DNA of 37,977 nt from Paraphysoderma sedebokerense. Lineage: Eukaryota; Blastocladiomycota; Physodermatomycetes; Physodermatales; Physodermataceae. Shown here one piece after another: positions 1 to 10,109 of this stretch (within the stretch, counting starts at the first letter, position 1; every line of letters begins with the position of its first letter). Location of the stretch: the NCBI GenBank assembly GCA_025602915.1, contig JAHLJZ010000137.1, positions 1-37,977 on the forward strand, given 5' to 3'. The translations under genes and the position numbers were made by a program. The notes under the pieces were generated by a model, which was not told the DNA's origin, did not search any database, and saw only the letters and a list, made by a program, of their open reading frames with translations.

Positions 1-9
1 GGTGATAAA

Positions 10-17
10 TATAAAAG
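10..17 (+). promoter_or_regulatory. TATA box of the methyltransferase gene
   Basis: TATAAAAG lies about 50 bases upstream of the methyltransferase ATG at 61, a usual place for a TATA element. Seen in sequence; function inferred. Confidence 0.5.
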
Positions 18-60
18 GGCGGCCTCGGGCTCCCTCGTATGGAAGTCGTAGTCTGTTCTC

Positions 61-1132
61 ATGGGTACTTTGAACGACGAAGAGGCAGCCAACTTAGCTA
101 AAGAGTGGTCTGATGGATCCTCTTCCTATGTGGATACCTTTCTCCCTAGGTTTGGGCAGCTGTATGACGCAGTCGCAAACCAAGTGGTTTCTTGCATACG
201 GAACTCGGATGCACTGAAAGAATGCAAGAACTTGAACGTTTTGGGTATGCTTTTCAGTATATCATCCATAATTTTGGCGTAGTTTTAATTCCCTTTCCCG
301 CCCCGAAGATTACGGAATGGGCCCAGGTAAGTTCTTAAGTCCACCGACCCATCCACACCACGTCTGATTAACATTTCATTCATCGCCGGCAGGGGAACCA
401 GCTTTAACAATTCGCAAAACACTATCTACCTCGGAGAATTCAGATATTCCGTCAGCGCAAATTTATGGTGTGGACTTTGCAGATGGTATGGTTGAACAAG
501 CCACACGCCGCTTCCAGACATCTGGCTGCCAAGGATACCAACTTTCAACAATCAAACCGTCCGCAAGCTCAGCCAACATTGGGCCGCAATTGCGGGCATT
601 GATGAATGAAGCTGACGCTGCGTTCCACATCATAGTCTCTTGTCTTGTAACCCCATATGTTCGAGATCTGAATGAACTTTTCAACACCTTTCATCGACTA
701 TTGCATAAGCCGGGATACCTCATTACAACTCATTGGGCTCATCCCTCCCGAGTCCCGACATTGCGCATTTTGAAGAAAAGTGTCAGTTTTGCTATGAGCG
801 GAGTCGAAGCCACGGACGATACGCTCGAAACAACAGACTCGTCATTCTCGTTATGGAGGGAAACGGAAACAAGTCAGCAACATAGAAACGCAGGATTTGA
901 AATCATCTCTTATAACCCTGTCATGGTTACAATGGCCTTTAACTGCACAGATGAATTGTTAAGATTTGGAGCAAAAGCCCCCTGGTATCGTGATCCTCAA
1001 ATATATGATAAAGCCCGAGGCAAAATGCGTGAGCTTGTATCAAGAGAATTAGGCATAAAGAAGGAATCCGTGGACACTGATGGATTTACACTTGTAAATG
1101 AGGCTGTTTTAGTAGTTGCAAGGAGAGTATAA
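61..1132 (+). CDS. Class I SAM-dependent methyltransferase, 3 exons
   Basis: Exons 61-244, 309-326 and 393-1132 join to 313 residues. The product looks like a UbiE/Methyltransf_11-type class I methyltransferase that transfers a methyl group from S-adenosylmethionine; the acceptor is unknown. Motif I (DYGMGPGE, about residues 61-68) is assembled across two introns, with its centre on an 18-nt second exon. Then come the acidic ribose-binding strand (IYGVDFADGM), the post-II region (FHIIVSCLVTPYVRDLNELF) and a beta-strand plus helix region (HKPGYLITTHWAHPS). The start at 61 follows a TATA box and gives a good N-terminal helix with the W..Y....LPRFGQLYD pattern of the family. No signal peptide or membrane segment, so probably cytosolic. 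The neighbouring WOPR gene is convergent. Family sure, substrate not. Confidence 0.85.
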
Positions 1133-1297
1133 TGCTTCTGGAGGGCACTAATAAAACCTTTATTTCAATTGACACATGATAAATAAACCAGCATTCATCC
1201 GTTCAGACTACGCATTATTGCGTTCCAATTAGATTAATTAATAGCACTTTGAATTGGGTTGACTCTAACTATTGGTCTGTTGTATTCAAAACTTAAT

Positions 1298-2835
1298 CTA
1301 AAATGACAAGCACCTGTCCAATTGTTGAACATGAGTCATGTCCACGGGGGAATAATAAGGATAGGGAACAAACTCGCCAGGAGTTTGTCTGTTCTTCTGG
1401 AACGGGCTGGGTAAATTTGTCGTCATTTCGATGTCCATGTCATCGTTCAGGCGGGGGATCGGCAAAGGTGTTTGAGGAACGGACTGACTAGTAGCTAGGA
1501 GGGTTGGGATTGACTGATTTGAAGACTGAGGATGTATGACTGGGGATGCGACGGGTGTCGAATAGGACGATTGAGAGGAAAATGCCACAGAAAATATAGA
1601 TTTGGTATCGCTGTAGGGATTGGGAGAGGGTTGAAGGCTAGAGGGAGGTGTATTGGAAAGAGAAAATTGTGGATGAACCGAAAAGCTCGCCGACTTAGCG
1701 ACAGCATTCTGTGGTGATGATCCTCGAATTTGTGAAGCCGAAGGGGTGCTCATCAGACCAGAATCGTTACTGCTTTTGCGGTTGTATCTGGGGCCCTGCT
1801 GCCGCTCTTGCATATTAGGATACGTTCCATCGGATATATGCAGATCTCTGTATAAAGGATGTTGATCCGGGGATTGTAAGTTCGGTGCATCTGCATTATT
1901 GCAATAACTAAAAGATTGTACCGGATATTTGGATGATTCAGAGAATTGAAGTTAGTCGTTTGAAATTACAAACAGAGGGGGCTGACGTGTGAAGAACGTT
2001 TCAAACTAACAAACAGTGCAGGACATGTGCTATTATGCCATATCTTCCAAACGGAATTTCCGAATAAAAAGGCACTAGAAATTCGGTACTTACGAAACGA
2101 GATGAAACCTGTCATCAACGGTCGATATAGACACCGCTTTTTTGATTAAACCTTCTTCCATAACTTCACCACCAAAATCTTCGACATCTTGACCACCGTA
2201 TCGCACTTTCTTGCTCAGCTCTCGGTAGACAAGAAAAACTGTGTTTATTCTGGAAGCACTCCATGCTTTTCCATCCTATTATAAGTGCGAAAATCCATAT
2301 CTCCGTCAGTCACAAAGATTTGCAATGATGGGCAAACAAAGGGGACAATTGAAGTTCACAATTCAAAAATATTCCGAATATGGATACATACCGTCCATCT
2401 TTTTATTCCACTTCCTTTCTCATTCCTGATTAGATATAGTATAGTATAGATGGTAGAAGCAAAAGCGATAGCGATCGACCAATGGCAAAATAAACAAATC
2501 GTAAGTATTACTTTTCCATGATTTACCGCGGGCATAATTAAAATTTATCTTACCAGACGAACACACTGCCACTCCTTATTTCGGATCTCTGCTTTGCCGT
2601 CAATCGTTTCCGCACAAGAGGGACCAGCCCAACTCTAGCAGCTTCAATGACTGTTGATGTGATAGATGAAGCATAAAAATTTAAGGTTGCATGAATGTTC
2701 GCCGTACCAAAGTATGTAAGTGGAAACTCAGTGAATATTTTAGCCTCGTAAATTGAGAATAAAGAAAAACATATTACCCAACAAAGCGTCATCAATGTTT
2801 CGGATAAGTCCGTGAAAAGCTTCCAAGTCTGACAT
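1298..2835 (-). CDS. WOPR-domain transcription factor (Gti1/Pac2/Wor1 family), 5 exons
   Basis: Exons in order on the minus strand: 2835-2778, 2650-2554, 2425-2392, 2275-2094 and 1907-1298, giving 326 residues. The first half of the WOPR DNA-binding domain is textbook: an FHGLI..IDDALL start, then LVPLVRKRLTAKQRSEIRSG, SVFVW, GSGIKRWTDGKAWSASR and FLVYREL. The second half (EGLIKKAVSI...RFHLVSYC, about residues 108-126) continues across the last intron. The remaining 200 residues are Ser/Pro/Gln/Asn-rich low complexity, as is usual for activation regions of this family. WOPR proteins are known only from fungi and act as nuclear regulators of morphology, sporulation or nutrient switches. Which of the Gti1 or Pac2 branches this belongs to cannot be told here. 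The 34-nt third exon is very small but is fixed by the conserved GIKRWT block. Confidence 0.9.
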
Positions 2836-5233
2836 TTCGGTGGATTTTTTTATTGTGGGTATATATCTTTGCAACCGATCAACGGATGTTTCTTCTATCA
2901 GATGTAGGGAGTCTGAGTGATAAAATAATAATCCAACTTGAGTTTACCGGAAACTAAGTGGATTTTGATATGCTTCTGATGTCTAAAAGCTCAGCTGAAA
3001 GAAGGGGACGAATATTAAAGTGGGAGGAAACACATGTTATAACCGCCCATGTTCTGATTTTAGCTTTTTCTTGTGAAGCTTGTTACGTGGTGGAAACAAT
3101 TGCAACGGAGCATCAGCCGAAGGTTTCAACTGGCGCGTTCTCGGCACTGGATAATATATATTCCGGCTTACAGAGACAGTCAGACAAGCATCGACAAACT
3201 ATGAGGCTTCCATTAGTCCTCCACCCTATTTTGGCATAATAGCTGATCTGGCGCTGTGCAGGCTGAAGCGATGTCAATAGATGTATTACACATGTTTAAA
3301 CTCTGGCTGACTTATGGTGACGTGGCTTCACACTGGGCTCTATGAAAAAGGAAGTCACCGACACAACGCCTAACTTCTGAATGAAAATCAATGGATCACT
3401 GTCTTTTGTGAGACATTATTAAGGGCGACAATGTAGAAACATTCTCCAATTCTAGCCACTGAAACTTTAGGTATCGTTCCGATAAAATTCAGATAAGAAT
3501 TTATTCATGTCAATTATGCCGGACATCAGTAATACTTATGACCTATCAACAGGATGGAAATGGGATAATATGTAAAATAAAAGTACATATCGTCGAATTG
3601 CATCAAATGCAAATATAGTTAATGAAGGTTTGCCAATGCTCACTTCAACCCACCTTATTTTGGGTGTGTAGCTTGCAGCCAACAAGCGGAATCATAAAAA
3701 TCACATTCTCAGTAGTAGAGCTGCAAATGCTGCACTATTAATTCAGGCCGTCATTGCAAGAGCTGGCAGAATTGATCCCCCCATGGAGAGTCCAGTGCCA
3801 TCAGTCCCAAGAATGCGCAAGATTGAACATGCTACAAAGAGGGTCTAGACTTATGCTTTGATGTATAAGCTGGTGAATAGCAGATATCTACAATGTACAT
3901 AAGTTGTAACACCGGCACTGCAGTAGTCACCGACCTAATACCAAAATCTCAGCACCAACTCAAAAATAACAATTTAAATTCCGGATATTATCGTTGAAAT
4001 ATTACTTAGTGTAATGGAGCAAGCGCATTCAATTATCCTTGATTGAAACGTTACTTTGAAGCCATATAATTTAATGATGCAAGAGAACAGGTAGAAATTA
4101 GTAAGAGAGCATATGCGTGGCTACTGCTTCGGCCAACTTCAAGCCGTGAGCGCATTTGAGGTGCAAATCGATCTCTTAGGGCTGGCCGCGAATTAATTCA
4201 TTAATCGTGGAATAGACACGCATAAAATTTCGCTAAAGTGGAATAAATTTTTCCGGATGCGACTAACATTTCAAGTCGTTTATAAATTTCCGGGCGTTCT
4301 TTTGAATACCAATTATGGATGCTCATGAAGACACAGTTTCGGTCCCATCGCAGATACTTGAGCTAGTAATATTCTCAAAATGTGATAATAATGGTAAGAC
4401 AGAGAGCTGAGAAGTATGTTTTGGAGCTGGACCTACTTGGTTTTTGATTTTTATAGCTCACGGATTCAATACTTGCTAATTTCTTGCGAGAGAGAGCTCA
4501 TGGGCAACGAGTGACTGTCATTCTAGTTCAGGCCTAACTCATCAGCTTCCTATGATATAATAGCTCCGCGCAGAAAGCATAAATAACCTGCCCCCCATCG
4601 CATTATTTTTTTCCTATGCTAATTGCTAATACTGTTGTAGGTTGTCGCCCTGGGAGAATATTATGCAAACAGAAGTTTCTTTCGAAAGTGTCCGCAAATG
4701 TTAGAAGACAATTATACGAGGGAACATTAATCGATTGTCTTAATCAAAAATTGCTATCAGACCAAATATATTCAATGCTTCAGCAGCAGTGCTTAATCCC
4801 TCCGGAAAAATTAATTCTTTTAAATTTTATTAGAGTGCGATAGTAAATCGATCTGATTTTTCGAAAAATGAAACAGTTTCATGTGAATTGCTGTTTCAAT
4901 GTAGAGTGAAACGTATCATTTACACGCACACAACTGCCCCGCATCAATATTGTCCTGACCCGTTCAGTCCTGAAATCGTAAATTGATGAGTCCATCATGG
5001 CATCCCATAGAAGGGATATGTTGTAACGTTCTGAATCAAAGTAGCAATTGTGTTGGAAACATACCCGTCAAAGAATCCTGCTTCAAGCGTTTCAGTTTAT
5101 TATGTGACGTCGGAGTTGGATCGCATATACTTTGAACCCGTTAACCAAAAATTTATAAATACTGAATGAAGTCACCCACTAAATGGTACGTTCAAAAACA
5201 CTTCATTTAATCAATAGGTCTTTAATTTTAAAC
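2836..5233. other. Long intergenic stretch, 2.4 kb
   Basis: AT-rich sequence between the start of the WOPR gene and the cationic secreted protein gene. It holds only short open frames with no recognisable domains (for example 2958-3239 and 4616-4843 on the plus strand). A possible tiny spliced gene at 4315-4479 is listed as a finding. It probably contains the upstream control region of the WOPR gene; WOPR genes of other fungi have long upstream regions. No repeat or mobile element recognised. Confidence 0.5.
5154..5160 (+). promoter_or_regulatory. TATA box of the cationic secreted protein gene
   Basis: TATAAAT 80 bases upstream of the ATG at 5234. The same heptamer precedes the three Kre9-like genes in this window at 60-105 bases. 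Confidence 0.5.
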
Positions 5234-5682
5234 ATGTTCATCGCCAAATTCATCGTTGCCATCGCTTTTATTCTTGCCATCGTTGGCTCATCAATCGCTG
5301 TCCCACCGGCCAGTATCCCTGCCTGGATGGTAGCTCGACTTGGTGCAAAAGCAGCAGCCGCAAAAGTTAATGTTGCACTCGCGAAGGGTAGGTTATTTTC
5401 GCCTAAAATATGAGTATGACCACTTTAATTTACAACCGTAATTTAATAGGCGCCGGTGAAAAAACAGTGACTCGTCTTGCTCAGCAAGCTGTAACCAAGC
5501 AGATTCAGTCGGAAGTATTGAAACAGTTCGGTAAAAAGGCCGGAACTGTCGCTCTAAAGAAACCTGTTTCCAAGAAGTTAATAGCAACTGGTGTTGTCGG
5601 TGGAACTGGACTTGTAGGCGGTGCTTGGGCACTCAATAACCGTGGCACAAATAACCAACCCCCCGCTGTCGTGGCACAATAA
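5234..5682 (+). CDS. Small secreted cationic Ala/Lys-rich protein, 2 exons
   Basis: Exons 5234-5387 and 5450-5682, with a 62-nt GT..AG intron, give 128 residues. The protein is not recognised. It begins with a clear signal peptide (FIVAIAFILAIVGSSIA, cleavage likely before VPP). The ATG at 5234 was chosen over the in-frame ATG at 5183 because the hydrophobic core then starts directly and because a TATA box lies 80 bases upstream. The mature part is strongly basic: many Lys, few Arg, only two Glu and no Asp. It has amphipathic helix-like stretches (ARLGAKAAAAKVNVALAKG, TRLAQQAVTKQIQSEVLKQF). Near the end is a Gly-rich hydrophobic segment (LIATGVVGGTGLVGGAWAL) that could insert in a membrane, followed by a short polar tail. 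No cysteines. The gene lies alone between long intergenic regions. Confidence 0.7.
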
Positions 5683-6248
5683 GTAATATCATAATAATAT
5701 ATAGAACATACATTATATTTGTAACTATAGCCCACACTTTATGTCAATAGAAAAAACAATAATAGTTATTATAGATACTTTGATTAACCAAAATTTCAGA
5801 TTTCAAATTTGACGAAAACAATCAGCAATAAGGGCATAGTCACAATTAATCGCAAGGCCATTGTACTCAGATAGAATATGAGATTGCATTGGTGGGTGTT
5901 GAAAAGATGATTGCTATGATTTCGGTAAGACCAGCGTAACTTGACTGATGGAATCGCGTTTGTGAGGTATCGGCCTTTGACCTGTAGTGTATCGACGGTA
6001 GGGTGTTTTCCTTCAGATGGCATTCTAAACGTCGGCGTGCTGCAAATGATCCAAATTAATATTGCATCAAGTTAAAATCGATTGGTTTGTACTTTAATGA
6101 GATACTTTTGTAAATGAAGAGCGGTTGATTTTCAGTCAAATGTAATTCAATATGTACACATTGTTCGGGTTCATAATTAAACAATTCTTCGTATGTTGAC
6201 AGGATTTCGCGTCTACTTATAATCGGCACCATCCAACAATCTGTTGAA
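5683..6248. other. Convergent intergenic region
   Basis: AT-rich 3' region between the cationic secreted protein gene and the end of the TFIIF alpha gene. The small minus-strand frame 5796-6023 shows no family features. Nothing else recognised. Confidence 0.5.
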
Positions 6249-8313
6249 TTAAATGTATTCCGGTTTTAATTCCAACCCACCGTTGACTTTATTACTGATA
6301 GCTACTTTCTTCACGATAGTGCTCAATAAACTTTTGTTTCGTGAGTCTTTCTTCAGTTTCTTTTTGACTTTTCCTATCAAATCCTTCGTTTGTATATTCG
6401 GATTAGCTTTAATAATTGCAATTATTTCAGCTTCAGTTATGAGATGTTCGTCAGATGATGTCGACGAAACGGTAGGCGAAGCAGCGGTAGAGGATGAGGA
6501 CGGGGGAGATGACGGTTTTAATTTTGCCTAGATAGCCATTGAATCCAAAGGTCAGAGAGCAAGAGACGTCAATTTAAAAGCAGCAAATCACCTTTTTTAC
6601 AGCATCTTTATCCTGCAGTAACTCAGACTCAGACGGAGCCGGCCTCTTCTTCGTTACGGTGGAGGCAGCAGGAGAGGAGGGACCAGAACTGAGATCCTTT
6701 TTGGCTTTAACATTAGATCTCTTCTTGCTAACGTCAAGTTTTGGCTTCGCGGCTCCATTACTTTTACCAGGAGAACCAACGGAATTCGGTCGTTTCTGAA
6801 ACTCCTGCGACTGCTGAGACGGCGAATCTTTGACTTCTTCTTCCAAATCTTCCTTGTCGTCCTAGTGACCAAGACTATTAGATTTGATCTGAAGAGAGGA
6901 ACACATCGTGACACCATACCGAGTCGGCATATGGGTCGCTGTCTTCATCGCTTGCGTAGGCTTCGTTTTTGTCATATTTGTGGATTAACTTTCGCGTCTC
7001 CTATAAAGCCGATTGAGTTAAGCAAATGCCTACGAGCAAATCATCCAAGCCTTTGAGTACACACATGACCAGTGGAATCAAGCTTATCTTCGTCTTCATC
7101 TTCCGCCTCTTCATCAGATGCTCTAAGTCGCTCGTAATCTTTGGTTTTGGGCTCTTCTTTCTTCTCTTCTTCACCGTGTTCAAAAACGTCTTCTTCGTCA
7201 TCTTGAAATTCCTCCCCAATATCGAAATCAAGTTCATCCAAGTCCCCGCTTGTTTTTATTTTCTGTTTGACTACGCTGTCTTCGTCCTGGTCGAACCTGC
7301 ACAGAAATTAGCATGATCTATTACGTCTAAAAACAGCATGATGTACATTAAAACAAACATACCCGATATTATCAGCAATTTTAAACTTGCCCTTGCTAGG
7401 CTTCGCGTCATTGATTTCTTCGTCCTTTATGCCTTTAAGTTTGCGCATCATCCATCGATCGACCTTCTCATTTTGTTTGGAGAACTATATTAAGAGTGAG
7501 TCACCAACCGCTACTTGCAGAATAATTGTGCTACTAGAGGAAGATTGTACCGATGCATCGGCTTCGTCGCTTGTCAAAGTCTTGTATTTCAACTTGGGAT
7601 TAAACTTGTACCAGTTGTCAGCTGGTACCACTTTGAAACCGTCCTCCTGCAAACCACAGGACAAAACAGAAGAAATGCAACGTCGCAAGTTAGCCAAGTC
7701 AGATATCCGTAACAAACTTCATCCGGGAATCCAACACACGATGCAATATCACTTCCTTTAATTGCACAGCCAGTGCCATCAAATTTTCCTAAGAAAATGT
7801 AGCAGATTTTTCAACTGTAGATAACGCTTTCGAGCTAAGTTTCAATCCACTGGATCATGTAAACTAAATACTAACCGAAAACATAAACAAAACGTAATTA
7901 GAACTTTGACCTCCTTCCAAATTGCCCATATACAGATTATCCCCTTCATCGTCCTCTAAAATCCATGGAACACTTTCGGCCTTCTTTTTCAATCTGTCTT
8001 CTTCGTCCTGTGTTTCGATCTGCCTCACTTTTTTCTTGAACAAATTGGTTTTGCTCCATGATCCACTCGGGGCGACCAGAGCTTTATTGATTCCTCCAGC
8101 AGAGGATGACGTGGATGCCTCAGAAGCAGCTTGGGCCTGCTGTGCTAAAAGTTCTTCTTCAGTCGGAAGAGTACGTCTCTGCAGTCGTACAGGAGGTGTG
8201 AATTTTGAGATGTCAACGGGTTTGGGCGTGTGGAATTTGAGGATATGATGTGGGTAGGCTTTGGTGGATGACACTAATTTGAATTCCGAATACGATGGCT
8301 TCTGCTGAGACAT
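6249..8313 (-). CDS. TFG1: TFIIF alpha subunit (RAP74/Tfg1), 7 exons
   Basis: Exons 8313-7876, 7646-7551, 7484-7363, 7296-7065, 7000-6920, 6861-6592 and 6527-6249 give 505 residues. This is the large subunit of general transcription factor TFIIF, which binds RNA polymerase II in the nucleus. The N-terminal dimerisation barrel is clear: PWILEDDEGDNLYMGNLEGG, then YVLFMFSEDGFKVVPADNWY and KFNPKLKYKTLTSDEA. The middle is acidic and disordered (DELDFDIGEEFQDDEEDVFE, EDEDEDK), followed by a Ser/Lys-rich basic part. The C-terminal winged helix is complete (TEAEIIAIIKANPNIQTKDL, KKKLKKDSRNKSLLSTIVKK, final LELKPEYI). Splice sites were set by these alignments. Introns 1 (229 nt), 2 (66 nt) and 4 (64 nt) are good; the last donor (GTGATT) and the GTGTGT donor after residue His are weaker. 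It shares an intergenic region with PPIL3, transcribed the other way. Confidence 0.95.
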
Positions 8314-8848
8314 GATTTTATAATGTGTTAAGAGAGGATTTAAATTTCTAAAACGAGGGAGGTGTGCCTAGCGGGTCTTTAGGCGCAAAATTCAATACTT
8401 GAACACAAACTTCCGCTCGGAGAATTCATTCAGTGATTTGTTTTTCTCTTTTGTTTTTCTCTGATTTCGTAGTTTATATTTAAATGTGCGAAAGATTATG
8501 TTTGGTTCTTTTCCGTTTATTAAGTAATAAATGAAGCAGCTAATGTTGGAGCACCTATTTTCTTTGAAAAACGCTTTTGTGCGAATCCTCATATGTCCTC
8601 CCCATGTAATGAATTCGTCTATCTTCGATGGAATTAGTAAATATATTCGACTAATAGCAATATATTGTTTAGCCTATATAAAGGATTAACAAGGATCGTT
8701 CAACTTATGTGTAATGTAAAGTGTAATTAATGGCCAGCTAAACTGAACTTCTTTGGCCGGCCCCCGAAAAATCATGACATTCTTCTTCCGACTGCCGATA
8801 GTTTTAACTACCTTCTAGATCTGTACGCAGCCATAACATCAAACTATC
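8314..8848. other. Divergent promoter region, TFIIF alpha / PPIL3
   Basis: About 535 bases between two divergently transcribed housekeeping genes. AT-rich, with no open frame of note. A TATATAAAGG-like string near 8675-8685 is about 165 bases before the PPIL3 ATG, too far to be a confident TATA box. Confidence 0.4.
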
Positions 8849-9704
8849 ATGTCAGTCACATTGCATACTGATCTAGGCGATATAAAGGTTTTATGCTTAT
8901 TATTGTATTTCTTTTGGCCTGTCATTGACATGTAAATACGCTATCATTTTTAGATTGAGCTTTTCGTCGACTCGACGCCAAAAGCGAGTCATAACTTCTT
9001 AGCTCTTTGTGCAAGTGATTACTACAATAACTGTCTTTTTCATCGAAATATAAAAGGATTTATGGTGCAGACAGGTGATCCAACGGGTGTGTGCCAGGAA
9101 GATTCACTGCCGTTTGCTATGTCTTCTGATAACTTTTCTAAATCCAATGTAGGAACGGGAAAAGGCGGGGAAAGCATATGGAAAACGAAATTCGAGGACG
9201 AAATCAGGAGTATGTTGAAGGTTGGTAGTTGTTTGCTGATGACACTTGGTTAATTGCAGACTTCAAAAGCTGATCACTCTTTCTGCTCAATGTCATAATA
9301 TTTTCCAGCACAACGTCCGCGGAATAGTCTCAATGGCAAATTCAGGGCCGAATACAAATGCATCACAGGTAAGCCGGTTTTCTTCGTCAAAATACTTCAC
9401 GCAAAGTCTTGGACTGTGGAGATATCTTAACATAGAGTTGCTCTTAGTTCTTCATCACCTACGCCAAGCAACCTCACTTGGACAGCAAATACACAGTCTT
9501 TGGAAAGTGAGTCAATTTTTGAACATTGTTGTTATCATGCTTTTGGAAGAAAATTTCTGACATTTAAATGACAGAGTGATCGACGGGTTCGATACATTGG
9601 ACGCTATTGAGAAGGTCCCTGTGGATGAGAAGAATCGCCCGTTGCAAGATATAAAAATTAAAAGTGTAACCATACATGCCAACCCGATTGCAGAAAGGCA
9701 ATAA
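8849..9704 (+). CDS. PPIL3: Cyclophilin-type peptidyl-prolyl isomerase PPIL3, 6 exons
   Basis: Exons 8849-8887, 8954-9086, 9153-9220, 9309-9368, 9448-9506 and 9575-9704 give 162 residues, almost exactly the length of human PPIL3. The protein starts MSVTLHTDLGDIK, then has the cyclophilin core with the catalytic Arg in FHRNIKGFMVQTGDPTG. TGKGGESIW, FEDE, HNVRGIVSMANSGPNTNASQ, FFITYAKQPHLDSKYTVFGK and the end TIHANPIAERQ follow. The Trp of the cyclosporin pocket is replaced by His (QPHLD), as is typical for PPIL3. PPIL3 is a small prolyl isomerase found with the spliceosome, so the product is probably nuclear. Intron 2 is 66 nt with no stop codon, so it would read through in frame if kept; the family alignment shows it must be removed. 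Not PPIL1, because the HNVRGIVSMA and TIHANPIAE blocks are those of PPIL3. Confidence 0.95.
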
Positions 9705-10109
9705 TTCTTATATTTCTGTACATTATTAATAAACTTCTTTCTGCATCGACATACCGCAAGCAGCATCGCACACAGAATTCCACTTAGAAGCACACCACAC
9801 GAAAATGCAGAATTAGTTGCGAGTTCGCCGTCGGAAAGCCACAGCAACGCATGCTTTGTGCCGATGACAAAGGCCAATGTTCGTCCGATTGCGTATTGCA
9901 GTTATGTAAGATCCCATTCGCCAAATCTCGCAACACACTAATTATTTGTCTGATATCTGCGTTGCCCCTCACATCAATATGAGCGCACCCTTCCTCCTGT
10001 GTTTCAGGAATGACGTGCCTTCTGGCTCGATGCGCTGCCGTGCATTAAGAATAACTGCACTCCGATCATTTTGAGTCAAGTCTACACATCTCTATAACTC
10101 ACTTAAAGT
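9705..10109. other. Intergenic region
   Basis: About 400 bases between PPIL3 and the DOMON gene, both on the plus strand. Minus-strand open frames at 9512-9877 and 9784-9972 have no family features, overlap PPIL3 exons and are probably chance. It should contain the promoter of the DOMON gene. Confidence 0.4.

Noticed and set aside
6253-6531. 92-codon plus-strand frame with hydrophobic start
   Set aside because: It is antisense to the last exon of TFIIF alpha, which encodes the conserved winged helix.
7485-7514. 30-nt intron in TFIIF alpha
   Set aside because: An upstream donor at 7550 gives a normal 66-nt intron and aligns EADAS|FSKQNEKV without a gap to human RAP74.
7660-7780. Possible extra exon inside TFIIF alpha intron 1
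   Set aside because: Adding it breaks the contiguous YVLFMFSEDGFKVVP match to the family.
9062-9253. Open frame covering PPIL3 intron 2
   Set aside because: The intron has no stop, but keeping it would insert 22 residues into the catalytic loop, contrary to all PPIL3 proteins.
9512-9972. Minus-strand frames with a hydrophobic segment, possible small membrane protein
   Set aside because: They overlap PPIL3 exons, have no family features and no consistent splice signals.
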